Origin: Defluviitaleaceae bacterium
Lineage (GTDB): Bacteria > Bacillota_I > Bacilli_A > MOL361 > Turicibacteraceae
Length of the DNA stretch: 33,954 nt
Assembly (NCBI GenBank): GCA_009778135.1
Contig: WRKJ01000087.1
Coordinates: 1 to 33,954, forward strand
Direction: 5' to 3'
The position numbers and the translations under genes were made by a program. This document shows, in pieces, positions 17,501-25,713 of this stretch. The notes below the pieces were generated by a model, which was not told the DNA's origin, did not search any database, and saw only the letters and a program-made list of their open reading frames with translations. Position 1 is the stretch's first letter; every line of letters starts with the position of its first letter.

Positions 17501-18872
17501 CTAATGTATGTGCCTGATTCCAACCACACGCATGATAATCACCGGTTGTCAATTCAGCTTGTGTCAATGTGTCAGCATGTTGATTTAATGTCAGTTCAGG
17601 TTGCAACAAGTCAAATCGATCGCTTAATGTGTCATAATTACAACGTTGGACAGCGGTGTAGTCATATAAGACCGCTTTGTCATCCACATAACGTAAGCCG
17701 ACTTTTTCACCAGGTGCAAAAGGCTTCGGTTCACTCACATACGCACTTGGATGCACAATACCAGGCTCAGATGAAAAAGCATAAACATCTGCCGTCTCCA
17801 CTTGCCAAAGTGGGCGAAGTCCTAAAGCGTCGACCGAGAAAACCGCTTCATCACCAAAGCGAGAAATAATCCCAGCTGGTCCTTGTGCAAAATGACCCCA
17901 TACACGTCTTAAATATTTATATAAAGCTTGCAATTCTTCTGAGTATTGCAACACTTCATTCATAATCGGCGGGAAAATAAGATCCATCGCTTCAAATAAG
18001 TTAAAGCCATAAATGACAAGTAATCCTTCTAACACGCGGTTTAAATCTTGAGAGTCACTCGCATTGTCGATCAATGGCACATCAATTAATCTCGCTTGTG
18101 TTCGCAATCTTTCAATGGTATTAATTTCACCATTGTGACCGATGATACTAAAAGGTTGGACACGAAAAAAACTTGATGCCGTATTCGTAGAAAAACGGTT
18201 ATGACCTAAAATCATCGTTGCCGCAATTAAAGGTGATTGTAGATCCTTGTAATAACGCTGTAACACACGTCCGTCACCAAGCACTTTATACACCACATAA
18301 TCTGGACTTAATGAAGCGACATGAATGTCAGTATTTTTTTCAATTTCAACAACAGCTTTGAACAACTGCAAATGAACATTCGTGACATCATCAGTTGCGA
18401 CAAGACCAATTTGCCAAAAAAGTGCTTCTTCTTGTTGACCAATTGGCCCTAATGCATCTGAATTCGTTTCGTCATCAGATTCAAAAATCAATTCAAATCC
18501 AAACGTCTGTAAGTGCTGCGTAATCTGAGCTTTCAAACTGTCGACAGCGGAAGTCGGGCTGCTTTTGGTAAGAAAAAAATGTCCAACAACAAACTGCGCC
18601 TTGCTCATAAGGGTGCCATCGACATTTTTTAGCATTAATTTTTCTTTCCATAACGCGCGTGGTACATCCATATGGATCCCTGTACCATCACCTTCACCGC
18701 GTACGAATCCCGCACGGTGCTCAATTTGGCATAATCCCCCGATGACCATCTCAACATACGCCTTCTTCGGCGCACGCACTTTTCCCATAACTGAAAGAAC
18801 ACCACATGAATCATGCTCCATTTGGTGGTAATCTTTAAATGTTGCAGGTGTGTAAGCTGTCGTTTTCATCAT
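14538..18872 (-). CDS. gltB: Glutamate synthase large subunit
   Basis: Glutamate synthase transfers the amide of glutamine to 2-oxoglutarate. This 1444-residue protein has the processed N-terminus HDSCGV (Cys23 becomes the nucleophile), an amidotransferase domain to about 400, a central linker domain, an FMN barrel with SGFDGGTGAAR, the 3Fe-4S motif with cysteine spacing C-x5-C-x4-C (about residue 1070) and a C-terminal beta-helix. The start ATG has AAGGAGGAGG just upstream. No small subunit gene (gltD) lies beside it, unlike most NADPH-type operons; the electron donor may be encoded elsewhere or be ferredoxin. It is transcribed with asnB from an extended -10 promoter that overlaps a GlnR/TnrA-like box. 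Confidence 0.95.
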   Translation of the reverse strand: MMKTTAYTPATFKDYHQMEHDSCGVLSVMGKVRAPKKAYVEMVIGGLCQIEHRAGFVRGEGDGTGIHMDVPRALWKEKLMLKNVDGTLMSKAQFVVGHFFLTKSSPTSAVDSLKAQITQHLQTFGFELIFESDDETNSDALGPIGQQEEALFWQIGLVATDDVTNVHLQLFKAVVEIEKNTDIHVASLSPDYVVYKVLGDGRVLQRYYKDLQSPLIAATMILGHNRFSTNTASSFFRVQPFSIIGHNGEINTIERLRTQARLIDVPLIDNASDSQDLNRVLEGLLVIYGFNLFEAMDLIFPPIMNEVLQYSEELQALYKYLRRVWGHFAQGPAGIISRFGDEAVFSVDALGLRPLWQVETADVYAFSSEPGIVHPSAYVSEPKPFAPGEKVGLRYVDDKAVLYDYTAVQRCNYDTLSDRFDLLQPELTLNQHADTLTQAELTTGDYHACGWNQAHTLAVEEMAKNGTEPIRSLGYDTPLAALDGNRRNVADFLKETIAVVTNPAIDRDREVEHFSLRTIVGCRPSLTQPEAGFHLFPLESPIVVDQRFATGSSLVTYEQLIATLAQTATLSLGFNADSTLREGLVKLGESAVTAVQAGATVLTLDDTALFESGDLWMDAHLAVATVDEALTVAGLRRQCSLVVRAASIRSLHDIMLLFGLGAEVVNPYGMFQLAMKEEKGVEKLYAALTKGMSKVTSTMGIHELRGYGRLFSSIGLHPELAAILGIVNFFGSEKTAYSLTYLEKDAQLRQVDIGSESKTKAPLRTLMKIWKPITTVAEGGAYQAYDEKVSALEASDPSTIRHLLSFKTKAAVDPKTVNIGIKNHDLPFIISSMSFGSQGYVAFRAYAEAAQALNMISLNGEGGELPEFIGKYPDTRGIQVASGRFGVHADLLNSSNLIEIKISQGAKPGEGGHLPASKVTERIAEARHVGVGTDLLSPSNNHDIYSIEDLEQIITEIKTINPNARVAVKVAIVPNIGTIATGVVKAGADIVSLSGFDGGTGAARVHAITHAGLPVEIGVKAAHNALCEAGLRDQVELWADGGLRSADDALKLMLLGANRIGFGTVAMIAVGCTTCRGCHLDTCHVGIATQIETTEEAKARGLRRFVPRDGDRSTNQLINLFTTFGDALQARVAQLGYTDLQAIVGRSDLLEQVKGVELLDLNPLFTTVLAPEQLAEMKDQPTLEIESEDFGSVCVNNRVLVTDEVHLRIQNDEKQPLELTFVGGATPGNGFAAYNDTNIFSHVRGLAQDGVGKTSRNGGVYIMKETEINGMGYGGSVGKGFGYGAQAGSSLYVQGNADARAGIRLSGADMIIGGRLRHQIAEQEQGNMAINANIKGFAFEYMTGGRALVLGDPGPWICSGMTGGAVYLYHDPARGLTEAALRRRLAKGAQVILRPVTDQGIVDVLELITDYQRVLKENAQSEEAASLTHLMNNVAQAFYEVVPQ

Positions 18873-18922
18873 AAAGCCTCCTCCTTGAGAATTGAATGAA
18901 TGTCGAATTCACATTTTTTGAT

Positions 18923-18939
18923 TGTGGATTATTATAACA
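18923..18939 (-). promoter_or_regulatory. Possible GlnR/TnrA-type operator over the gltB -10
   Basis: The minus strand reads TGTTA-N7-CCACA. This differs at one position from the B. subtilis GlnR/TnrA consensus TGTNA-N7-TNACA. It covers the -10 box, where binding would block transcription. It is a single imperfect site and no glnR gene is in the window. Confidence 0.35.
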
Positions 18940-18960
18940 TAGTTTTTTGGCATTTGTAAA
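18931..18960 (-). promoter_or_regulatory. gltB-asnB promoter
   Basis: On the minus strand TTTACA (18955-18960, 5 of 6) and TATAAT (18931-18936) are 18 bp apart, with TG-T before the -10. Start near 18924, about 50 bases before gltB. Confidence 0.7.
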
Positions 18961-19036
18961 ATAAAAAAATCGTGAAAACGGACAGCCATTATGTTTTAAA
19001 CTGTTTCAAATGACTTTCAATTTTGACATTTTTAAG

Positions 19037-19062
19037 GAAAAAACGAGCATGTTGAATGCCCG
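19037..19062 (-). terminator. alsT terminator
   Basis: On the minus strand CGGGCAT pairs with ATGCTCG (one G-U) over a 5-base loop, followed by TTTTTT. Confidence 0.65.
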
Positions 19063-19160
19063 CTTCAAACTTAATTGATGCCCATTTTATTAAAACACGA
19101 TCCTCATCATCTCAAGCAGCAAGACATGAGCAGCAGCTTATATCACATCATCTCATCCCT

Positions 19161-20588
19161 TTAAAATTGATCAAAAGCTGCTTGATCGAAAGGCTCATAA
19201 GATTCGTTTTTATTAAAATAGTTCGCATATACTTTTTTAACGACTTTAGACAACAGCAAAACAGTGACAATGTTTGGCAAAGCCATAAAAGCGTTCATCG
19301 TATCAGCCATGGCCCACACCAAATCTGTGCCACCTGTTGCACCAAACACAAGTGCGAGCGGTGCCAGCATCCGATAAAACAAGTTCATCTTCGTCGACCC
19401 AACCAAATATTCCACACATTTTTCGCCATAAAACGCCCACCCTAAAACAGTTGAAAAGCCAAATAGCGCCAGAATAACCGACATCGCTTGACCACCAAAT
19501 TCACCTAAGAAAGATTGATTATAAGCGTAAATGAGCAGTCCTGAACCTGTCCAATCTCCACTTCCAGGATTAATGATGGCCATCGGTACTGTAACAAGGA
19601 CAACTAACGCAACCACGGTACACACCACATGCGTATCAAGAAAGACTTCAAACGCAGCCCAAAAGCCTTGTTTAACCGGATGATCTGTTTGTGCTGCCGC
19701 ATAGCCAATGGGTGCAGATCCTAATCCAGCTTCATTGGAGAAAACCCCACGCTGTAAGCCGAGCCGCATGGCATACATGATCCCAGCACCTGCAACACCA
19801 CCGATCGCACCACTTATCGAAAATGCATTGGTCACAATGTCATAAAAGGCACGTGGTACAGCTGTGAGATATTGACCGATAATAAGAAACGAGAGCATTA
19901 AAATCGCAATGGCCATAAATGGAATAATGACACCAACAGCACGGCCAATGCTTTTAATGCCACCAATTAAAATCGCAGCAATAATCACTGCGGCAACAAT
20001 GCCGACCCACAAGCGACTAAAACCAAATGTCGCATACATGGCACCTGCCACACTGTTTGCTTGTACCATGTTCCCAATCCCAAAGGCCGCCATCGCACCA
20101 AATATTGAGAAAATAACAGCCACCCATTTTTGTCCCAATCCTTTTTCCATATAGGCAAAAGGACCTGATAAAATCTCACCTTTTTCATTAACCGTTCTAA
20201 AATGGACTGCCAACACCGTTTCACAAAACTTCGTCGTAATACCGAAAAAGCCAACCACCCACATCCAAAAAACAGCGCCTGGACCACCCACAATAATGGC
20301 CGTCACCGTTCCCGCAATGGTTCCAACACCCATGGTCGAACTTAAAGCGGTACTAACCGCTTGAAAAGGCGTGATGTCACCTTTTCCTTCCTTCGGCATC
20401 TTTTTGTTTTCTTCCTTACGAAACATGTCAATTAACGTCACATCCATGTAATACGCAAATTTCGATACTTGAAACCAGTTAAGTTGAATGGAAAGAATCA
20501 GACCCGCTCCAAGTAAAATAGCCCATGATGGCCAATCCCAAACAACCCCTTGCAACCTTCTAAAAAAATGCTCTAAAAAAGCTTCCAT
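19161..20588 (-). CDS. alsT: Sodium:alanine/glutamine symporter (AGCS family)
   Basis: 475 residues with about ten hydrophobic segments and the AGCS hallmarks: WPSWAILLGAGLILSIQLN near the start, QAVSTALSSTMGVGTIAGT (about 76-94), and RGVFSNEAGLGSAPI (about 280-294). Members import alanine, glycine or glutamine with sodium. The B. subtilis AlsT protein takes up glutamine, and location next to glnA and gltB favours glutamine here, but sequence alone cannot decide. AGGAG lies about 9 bases before the ATG. A strong glnA terminator separates it from glnA, yet no clear promoter of its own was found, so it may partly rely on read-through. Confidence 0.92.
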   Translation of the reverse strand: MEAFLEHFFRRLQGVVWDWPSWAILLGAGLILSIQLNWFQVSKFAYYMDVTLIDMFRKEENKKMPKEGKGDITPFQAVSTALSSTMGVGTIAGTVTAIIVGGPGAVFWMWVVGFFGITTKFCETVLAVHFRTVNEKGEILSGPFAYMEKGLGQKWVAVIFSIFGAMAAFGIGNMVQANSVAGAMYATFGFSRLWVGIVAAVIIAAILIGGIKSIGRAVGVIIPFMAIAILMLSFLIIGQYLTAVPRAFYDIVTNAFSISGAIGGVAGAGIMYAMRLGLQRGVFSNEAGLGSAPIGYAAAQTDHPVKQGFWAAFEVFLDTHVVCTVVALVVLVTVPMAIINPGSGDWTGSGLLIYAYNQSFLGEFGGQAMSVILALFGFSTVLGWAFYGEKCVEYLVGSTKMNLFYRMLAPLALVFGATGGTDLVWAMADTMNAFMALPNIVTVLLLSKVVKKVYANYFNKNESYEPFDQAAFDQF

Positions 20589-20708
20589 GTTTTTCTCTCC
20601 TCTGTCATCCCAATCGTGTCACAAATGATGCTTCTTCCATTTCCAACAATCGCCGATGGAAGAAATTTTGTGAATGAATGATCTTTTGTATCAAATTAAG
20701 TCATTTCC

Positions 20709-20746
20709 AAAAAAAGAGCTACTCGTTAACAGTCGTGAGATAGCTC
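20709..20746 (-). terminator. glnA terminator
   Basis: On the minus strand GAGCTA(T)CTC pairs with GAGTAGCTC with one bulged base, followed by seven T. Confidence 0.8.
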
Positions 20747-20786
20747 ATTGGCATTTATTTAAAGATAAAAGAGTTGAATTTTTATC

Positions 20787-22124
20787 TTATAACAAACTCA
20801 TGTAACGTTTAAGTTCCCAAGCGTGAACAGCCGTACGGTACTCATCATATTCTTCATACTTAGCTTTTAAGAATTTAGATGAAATATGTTCGCCAAGGGC
20901 AGATTTCACAAGGTCACTTTCATTTAATAAATCAAGGGCTTCTTTCAAGTCAGCTGGTAAGGCGTAAATACCACGGGCTTGTAATTCAGCATCTGTTTTT
21001 TGATATAAGTTGTCATTGGCTGCAGCAGGCGCCTGTAATTTGTTTTTAACACCATCAAGTCCAGCAGCTAAAATCGCAGCCATCGCTAAATATGGGTTCG
21101 TTGATGGGTCAACAGACCTAATTTCAATACGTGTCCCCATCCCCCTCGTCGCTGGTATCCGCACGAGTGGTGATCGGTTAGATGGACTCCATGCCACATA
21201 CACAGGTGCTTCATATCCTGCGACAAGACGCTTGTACGAGTTAACCGTTGGATTGGCAATCGCAGTAAAGCTTCTCACATGCGTTAACACACCCGCTAAG
21301 AAGTGATACGCTGTTTCACTTAGTTCATATTCTCCTTTTGGATCATAAAACGCATTGTTTCCATCTTTTCCAAATAATGAAATGTTACTGTGCATCCCTG
21401 ATCCATTAATCCCTGATAATGGTTTTGGCATGAATGTTGCATATAAACCATGTTTACGCGCAATCGTTTTAACCACCAACTTAAACGTTTGGATTTTGTC
21501 ACAAGCAGCGACGACATCTGCATATTTAAAGTTGATTTCATGTTGACCTGGTGCCACTTCATGATGGGCTGCTTCAATTTCATAACCAAGGCGTTCAAGC
21601 TCAAGCACGATGTCTCGTCGGCAGTTCTCTGCTAAATCAAGTGGCGCAAAGTCAAAATAGCCACCATGATCATTTAATTTCTTCGTTGGCATCCCTTCTT
21701 CATCCAATTGGAACAAGAAAAATTCTGGTTCAGCTCCCAAGCTCATCTGTGAAAATCCTAAGTCTTTCATCTCACTCACAATACGTCGTAAGTTAGATCG
21801 TGGATCCCCAATAAATGGTGTCCCATCTGTCATATGAACGTCACAAATTAAACGCGCCACTTTCGCTTTGCCATGGGTCTCTGGAAACACCAACCACGTA
21901 TCAAGGTCTGGAAATAACAACATGTCACTTTCTTGAATCCGTACGAAGCCATCTATTGATGAACCGTCGAACATCATTTGATTGTTTAATGCTTTTTCAA
22001 GTTGACTTGCTGGCACCTCAACATTTTTAATCGCTCCGAATAAATCCGTGAACATTAATCGAATAAAGTTAACGCCTTCGGCTTTTGCAGATTCCATGAT
22101 TGTTTCTTTTGTGTACTTTGACAT
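20787..22124 (-). CDS. glnA: Glutamine synthetase type I (GSI-alpha)
   Basis: GlnA makes glutamine from glutamate, ammonia and ATP. The 445-residue length is that of the GSI-alpha form of Bacillota, which lacks the adenylylation tyrosine loop. The metal-binding stretch AEPEFFLF (about 131-138), the [13 protein letters not shown] segment (184-196) and the [10 protein letters not shown] ammonia/glutamate site (238-247) are all present. Arg62 is kept (FVRIQESD); in the B. subtilis enzyme Arg62 is needed for feedback inhibition by glutamine. AAGGAG lies about 11 bases upstream. No glnR lies next to it, unlike the common glnRA operon; the gene is single, with its own promoter and terminator. Confidence 0.97.
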   Translation of the reverse strand: MSKYTKETIMESAKAEGVNFIRLMFTDLFGAIKNVEVPASQLEKALNNQMMFDGSSIDGFVRIQESDMLLFPDLDTWLVFPETHGKAKVARLICDVHMTDGTPFIGDPRSNLRRIVSEMKDLGFSQMSLGAEPEFFLFQLDEEGMPTKKLNDHGGYFDFAPLDLAENCRRDIVLELERLGYEIEAAHHEVAPGQHEINFKYADVVAACDKIQTFKLVVKTIARKHGLYATFMPKPLSGINGSGMHSNISLFGKDGNNAFYDPKGEYELSETAYHFLAGVLTHVRSFTAIANPTVNSYKRLVAGYEAPVYVAWSPSNRSPLVRIPATRGMGTRIEIRSVDPSTNPYLAMAAILAAGLDGVKNKLQAPAAANDNLYQKTDAELQARGIYALPADLKEALDLLNESDLVKSALGEHISSKFLKAKYEEYDEYRTAVHAWELKRYMSLL

Positions 22125-22161
22125 TTCTAATCAGCTCCTTGGTTATTTAAAAGTATAAGCT

Positions 22162-22190
22162 ATTATACCGTTGAAGCTGATGAAATGCAA
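22162..22190 (-). promoter_or_regulatory. glnA promoter
   Basis: On the minus strand TTGCAT (22185-22190) and TATAAT (22162-22167) are 17 bp apart. The leader is about 30 bases. I saw no GlnR-type box nearby. Confidence 0.7.
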
Positions 22191-22249
22191 TCAAAAAACA
22201 AGAAATTAGAAAATTAGGTCCTTTTATTTGGTTATTGAAAACAAAAAAA

Positions 22250-22278
22250 TTGATCACTTTACATTTTCATGCTATAAT
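22250..22278 (+). promoter_or_regulatory. Promoter of the DUF4143-type ATPase gene
   Basis: TTGATC (22250-22255) and TATAAT (22273-22278) are 17 bp apart with TG-C before the -10, a strong promoter. The start near 22285 leaves a leader of only about 16 bases that is almost all ribosome site. Confidence 0.75.
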
Positions 22279-22300
22279 AAACAAAAAAGGAGATGACTTT

Positions 22301-23509
22301 ATGATTAATCGACCCAGCTATCTAGAAAAAATCCATGCCGTTAAACAAAATGAAAAAATTAAAATCATCGACGGTGTTAAACGTAGTGGTAAAACAACGT
22401 TAATTGCTCAATTCATGGATGAACTTAACGTCGAAGGGGTCCAAAAAGAGCAGCTGCTTTATTTCAATTTCGAACAACCTGATTTCCAAAAAATATTAAA
22501 TGCTGATCGAACTTGGTTGCAGACGCTTGAACAATCACTTGACGACATGTTTGATTATTATGTCTTTTTAGATGAAGTATCACAACTGAAAGACATGCGA
22601 TTTGCCATTGAAAAACTAGCTGCCAAAGCAAATGTTGACTTGTATCTGATTTCATCCAATGCTTCTTTTCTAGCCACTTTAACCACTTATTTACCAGCAG
22701 ATGCCTTTGTCTTTATTCATGTTTTTCCGTTATCATTTCCAGAATTTATGTCTGGATTTCCCGCACATGGTTTCGTTCCTTCAACGAAATACTACTGGAA
22801 TTCTTATTTACTTTCTTCATTTCCTTATGTCACGACATTAAAAAACGACCGTGAACGTGCCCTTTATTTAGCCGAACTCGTCGATGCCCTTCTGATTAAC
22901 GATTTGATGCTACATCTTTCCATTTCCAATGTTCACTTGCTTAAATATTTGGTTCAATTTTTAATGCACCATATCGGTCGTGAAATTTCCATTAATAAAA
23001 TCGCCACCTTGTTAACCTGTACTCAATTTCCAAAAGTTTACCCGAAAATGATTGATAAATACATCCAAGGACTCCTTGATACTTTTTTAATTTACAAAGT
23101 CAATCGTTACGACATTAAAGAAAAGCAAATTGTCGCCACTTCACCTAAGTATTATATTGCCGATGTCGGCTTGCAAATGCCAGATCATAAACATGATGCG
23201 AAAGCATACCCGTTTATTTTAGAAAACATTGTTTTTTTAGAACTCAAAAAGCGTGGCTACGATGTCTTTTTTGGTAAAATAGGTCATCATCAAATTGACT
23301 TTGTCGCAAAAAAAGAGGATACTTTCGAATATTATCAAGTTTCGCCACGACCCATCAACCCGATAACCCTCGCCAGAAAAATGCGTCCCATCGAAAAACT
23401 ACGCGATGGCTATCCACGCTTTTTACTTACCCTTGACCAAGCTGGTGTCAGAGGTAACTATGATGGCCTTAAACATTTGAGTGTCTTTGAATGGTTGATG
23501 CAACCTTAG
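22301..23509 (+). CDS. ATP-binding protein of the AAA/DUF4143 type
   Basis: 402 residues from ATG 22301, behind AAAGGAG; an upstream in-frame ATG at 22235 lies before the promoter's start point and is unlikely. Residues 25-33 (GVKRSGKTT) are Walker A, and VFLDEVSQLKD (about 86-96) is Walker B. The C-terminus (LENIVFLELKKRGYDVFFGK...QIDFVAKK...YYQV) is the DUF4143/endonuclease-like module often seen in this family. The cellular role of these single-gene ATPases is not established. It diverges from glnA and converges on purC, with a shared terminator, so it is a one-gene unit, probably an accessory insertion among core genes. Confidence 0.85.
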   Translation: MINRPSYLEKIHAVKQNEKIKIIDGVKRSGKTTLIAQFMDELNVEGVQKEQLLYFNFEQPDFQKILNADRTWLQTLEQSLDDMFDYYVFLDEVSQLKDMRFAIEKLAAKANVDLYLISSNASFLATLTTYLPADAFVFIHVFPLSFPEFMSGFPAHGFVPSTKYYWNSYLLSSFPYVTTLKNDRERALYLAELVDALLINDLMLHLSISNVHLLKYLVQFLMHHIGREISINKIATLLTCTQFPKVYPKMIDKYIQGLLDTFLIYKVNRYDIKEKQIVATSPKYYIADVGLQMPDHKHDAKAYPFILENIVFLELKKRGYDVFFGKIGHHQIDFVAKKEDTFEYYQVSPRPINPITLARKMRPIEKLRDGYPRFLLTLDQAGVRGNYDGLKHLSVFEWLMQP

Positions 23510-23531
23510 TGAGACAGCATCATATCGCAAG

Positions 23532-23572
23532 AAAAATCCACTTTCGCTCATCATTGCAAAAATGGATTTTTT
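23532..23572. terminator. Bidirectional terminator between the ATPase gene and purC
   Basis: AAAAATCCA (23532-23540) pairs with TGGATTTTT (23563-23571). It gives a T-run on either strand, with an A-run on the other side. Confidence 0.7.
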
Positions 23573-23617
23573 GTTGTGTCAACATGGTTTAAAACGATGT
23601 CAATAATGTCTTTGGTT

Positions 23618-24319
23618 TTATGAAAGCCTTGACAAGACTTGTTCATAAACATCTAAAATGTCACCGGTACCTCGTCGGTAAACATCTTTATCTAATTTAG
23701 CATCGGTTGTTAAATCCCACAATCTGCACGTATCGGGAGAAATTTCATCTGCCAATAAAAGATCGCCATGCTTATCAATTCCAAATTCCAATTTAAAATC
23801 AACAAGGCGAATGCCAATTTCTAAAAACAACTGTTGAAGGACAGTATTCACTTCTAACGCTTTTTTCTTGAGATCAGCAACTTGATTTTCCGTCGCAACA
23901 CCAAGTAACTGAATATGGTCATCCGTTACTAAAGGATCGTCCAATGCATCATCTTTGTAGAAAAAGTCAACAAAAGGCGTCGTTAAAGCCGTCCCTTCAG
24001 TTAAACCCAGTCGCTTCGCTAAACTGCCTGCAATCATGTTATGAACGACCACTTCTAATGGAATAATCTGGACAGATTTCACCAGTTGCTCAGTCTCAGA
24101 AATCCGTTTAATAAAGTGACTCTTAATACCAGCTGCTTGTAACTTTTCGAAAATGAGACAAGAAATTTCATTATTCAGACGTGCTTTTCCGCTTATTTCA
24201 TCTTTTTTCAACCCGTTGAACGCGGTCACACTGTCTTTATAGGCAATGAGCAAAGCATCATCGACATCTGTTTGATAAATCTGCTTGGCTTTCCCTTCAT
24301 AAAGCAATTCTTTCTTCAT
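23618..24319 (-). CDS. purC: Phosphoribosylaminoimidazole-succinocarboxamide synthase
   Basis: PurC joins aspartate to CAIR in purine synthesis. At 233 residues it has normal bacterial length. LLYEGKAKQIYQT opens the protein, PLEVVVHNMIAGSLAKRLG lies at about 84-102, and the signature LLADEISPDTCRLWD is near residue 197. AGGAG lies about 10 bases before the ATG. It is the third gene of purA-purB-purC, 49 bases after purB, ending at a terminator shared with the convergent ATPase gene. Confidence 0.97.
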   Translation of the reverse strand: MKKELLYEGKAKQIYQTDVDDALLIAYKDSVTAFNGLKKDEISGKARLNNEISCLIFEKLQAAGIKSHFIKRISETEQLVKSVQIIPLEVVVHNMIAGSLAKRLGLTEGTALTTPFVDFFYKDDALDDPLVTDDHIQLLGVATENQVADLKKKALEVNTVLQQLFLEIGIRLVDFKLEFGIDKHGDLLLADEISPDTCRLWDLTTDAKLDKDVYRRGTGDILDVYEQVLSRLS

Positions 24320-24368
24320 GCATCACCATCTCCTCAAAAACAACTTCACTTAAAAGTCGCTGCCACTT

Positions 24369-25664
24369 TTAAGTCAACCCTACCCTTTTGAAAATTTCAT
24401 CCACTTGACTGAGGTGGTGCATCGGATCGAAACAGTCTTCAATTTGCGCTGTTGTTAATTGGTCTGTAATGCGCTTTTCAGCCAAAATCAACGTTTTAAA
24501 ATGAACACCATTTTCCCATGCTTCCATGGCTTTCGGTTGAACGATGTCATAAGCTTCTTCTCGGGTTAAGCCTTTATCAATCAAAGTGAGCATGACCCGT
24601 TGAGAAAAAATAAGCCCGAGGCTGGCATCAATATTACGTTTCATATTTTCTGGGAACACTGTTAAATTTTCGACGATATTTGAAAAACGATGGATCATGT
24701 AATCAAGCAAAATGGTTGCATCAGGTAAAATGATGCGTTCAGCTGATGAATGAGAAATATCGCGTTCATGCCAAAGGGGAATGTTTTCAAATGCGGTCAC
24801 CATGTGCCCACGAATGACACGTGCAAGTCCCGCCATATTTTCCGATCCAATCGGATTTCTTTTATGTGGCATGGCTGATGACCCTTTTTGCCCTTTGCCA
24901 AAAGATTCCTCTACTTCACGCGTTTCCGTTTTTTGTAAATGTCTCACTTCGACGCCCATTTTTTCAATCGATGAAGCAATTAACGCCAACGTTGAAAGGT
25001 AATGCGCATGACGGTCTCGTTGCAAGGTTTGCGTTGAAATTTCAGCTGCTTTCAACCCTAATTTTTCACAAACATAAGCTTCAACAGTCGGAGGCGTATT
25101 GGCAAAAGTCCCGACTGCACCCGAAATTTTACCGACACGTACAGCATCTGCCGCCGCTTTAAAGCGCTCGATATTGCGATCCATTTCTGCATACCATAAA
25201 GCAAGTTTCAACCCAAACGTTGTCGGTTCAGCATGGACCCCATGCGTTCTTCCCATCATGATGGTATACTTGTGAACCTTTGCTTTTTCGCCAATCACTT
25301 GTTTAAACTTTTCAAGTCCGACCAGGATGCGCGCATTGGCTTGTTTTAATAAATAAGACAATGCCGTATCTACGACATCAGTAGAAGTCAAGCCATAATG
25401 AATCCATTTGCGTTCTTCACCCAATGTTTCAGAGACTGCGCGTGTAAAAGCGACCACATCATGACGGGTTTCCAATTCAATTTCACCAATTCTTTCCATG
25501 TCAAAACTGGCATTTTCTCGAATTAATGTCACATCTTCTTGAGGGATTTCACCGAGCTTGGCCCACGCTTCACAAGCTAATATTTCAACCTCTAACCAAG
25601 CATTAAATCTATTTTCATCAGTCCAGATTTGACCCATTTCAGGGCGCGTATAACGATTAATCAA
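24369..25664 (-). CDS. purB: Adenylosuccinate lyase
   Basis: PurB splits SAICAR and adenylosuccinate, releasing fumarate. The best start is TTG at 25664, reading [14 protein letters not shown], because GGAGG lies 9 bases upstream and this matches the usual N-terminus (M-I-x-R-Y-T-R-P-E-M). Another TTG at 25673 falls directly on the ribosome site. The 431-residue length equals the B. subtilis enzyme. The fumarase/aspartase signature [15 protein letters not shown] is at about 260. It sits between purA and purC in one operon. Confidence 0.96.
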   Translation of the reverse strand: MINRYTRPEMGQIWTDENRFNAWLEVEILACEAWAKLGEIPQEDVTLIRENASFDMERIGEIELETRHDVVAFTRAVSETLGEERKWIHYGLTSTDVVDTALSYLLKQANARILVGLEKFKQVIGEKAKVHKYTIMMGRTHGVHAEPTTFGLKLALWYAEMDRNIERFKAAADAVRVGKISGAVGTFANTPPTVEAYVCEKLGLKAAEISTQTLQRDRHAHYLSTLALIASSIEKMGVEVRHLQKTETREVEESFGKGQKGSSAMPHKRNPIGSENMAGLARVIRGHMVTAFENIPLWHERDISHSSAERIILPDATILLDYMIHRFSNIVENLTVFPENMKRNIDASLGLIFSQRVMLTLIDKGLTREEAYDIVQPKAMEAWENGVHFKTLILAEKRITDQLTTAQIEDCFDPMHHLSQVDEIFKRVGLT

Positions 25665-25713
25665 CTTCAGCAACCTCCGTTAAAGACTCTATTTTACTTG
25701 AAACCCTATTTAA

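Noticed and set aside
17168-17869. 233-codon plus-strand frame inside gltB
   Set aside because: It is fully antisense to well-conserved gltB coding sequence, lacks a ribosome site and has a composition rich in His, Gln and Ser, as expected of a shadow frame.
19056-19445. 129-codon plus-strand frame over the end of alsT
   Set aside because: It overlaps alsT coding sequence and its terminator and has no ribosome site or recognisable motif.
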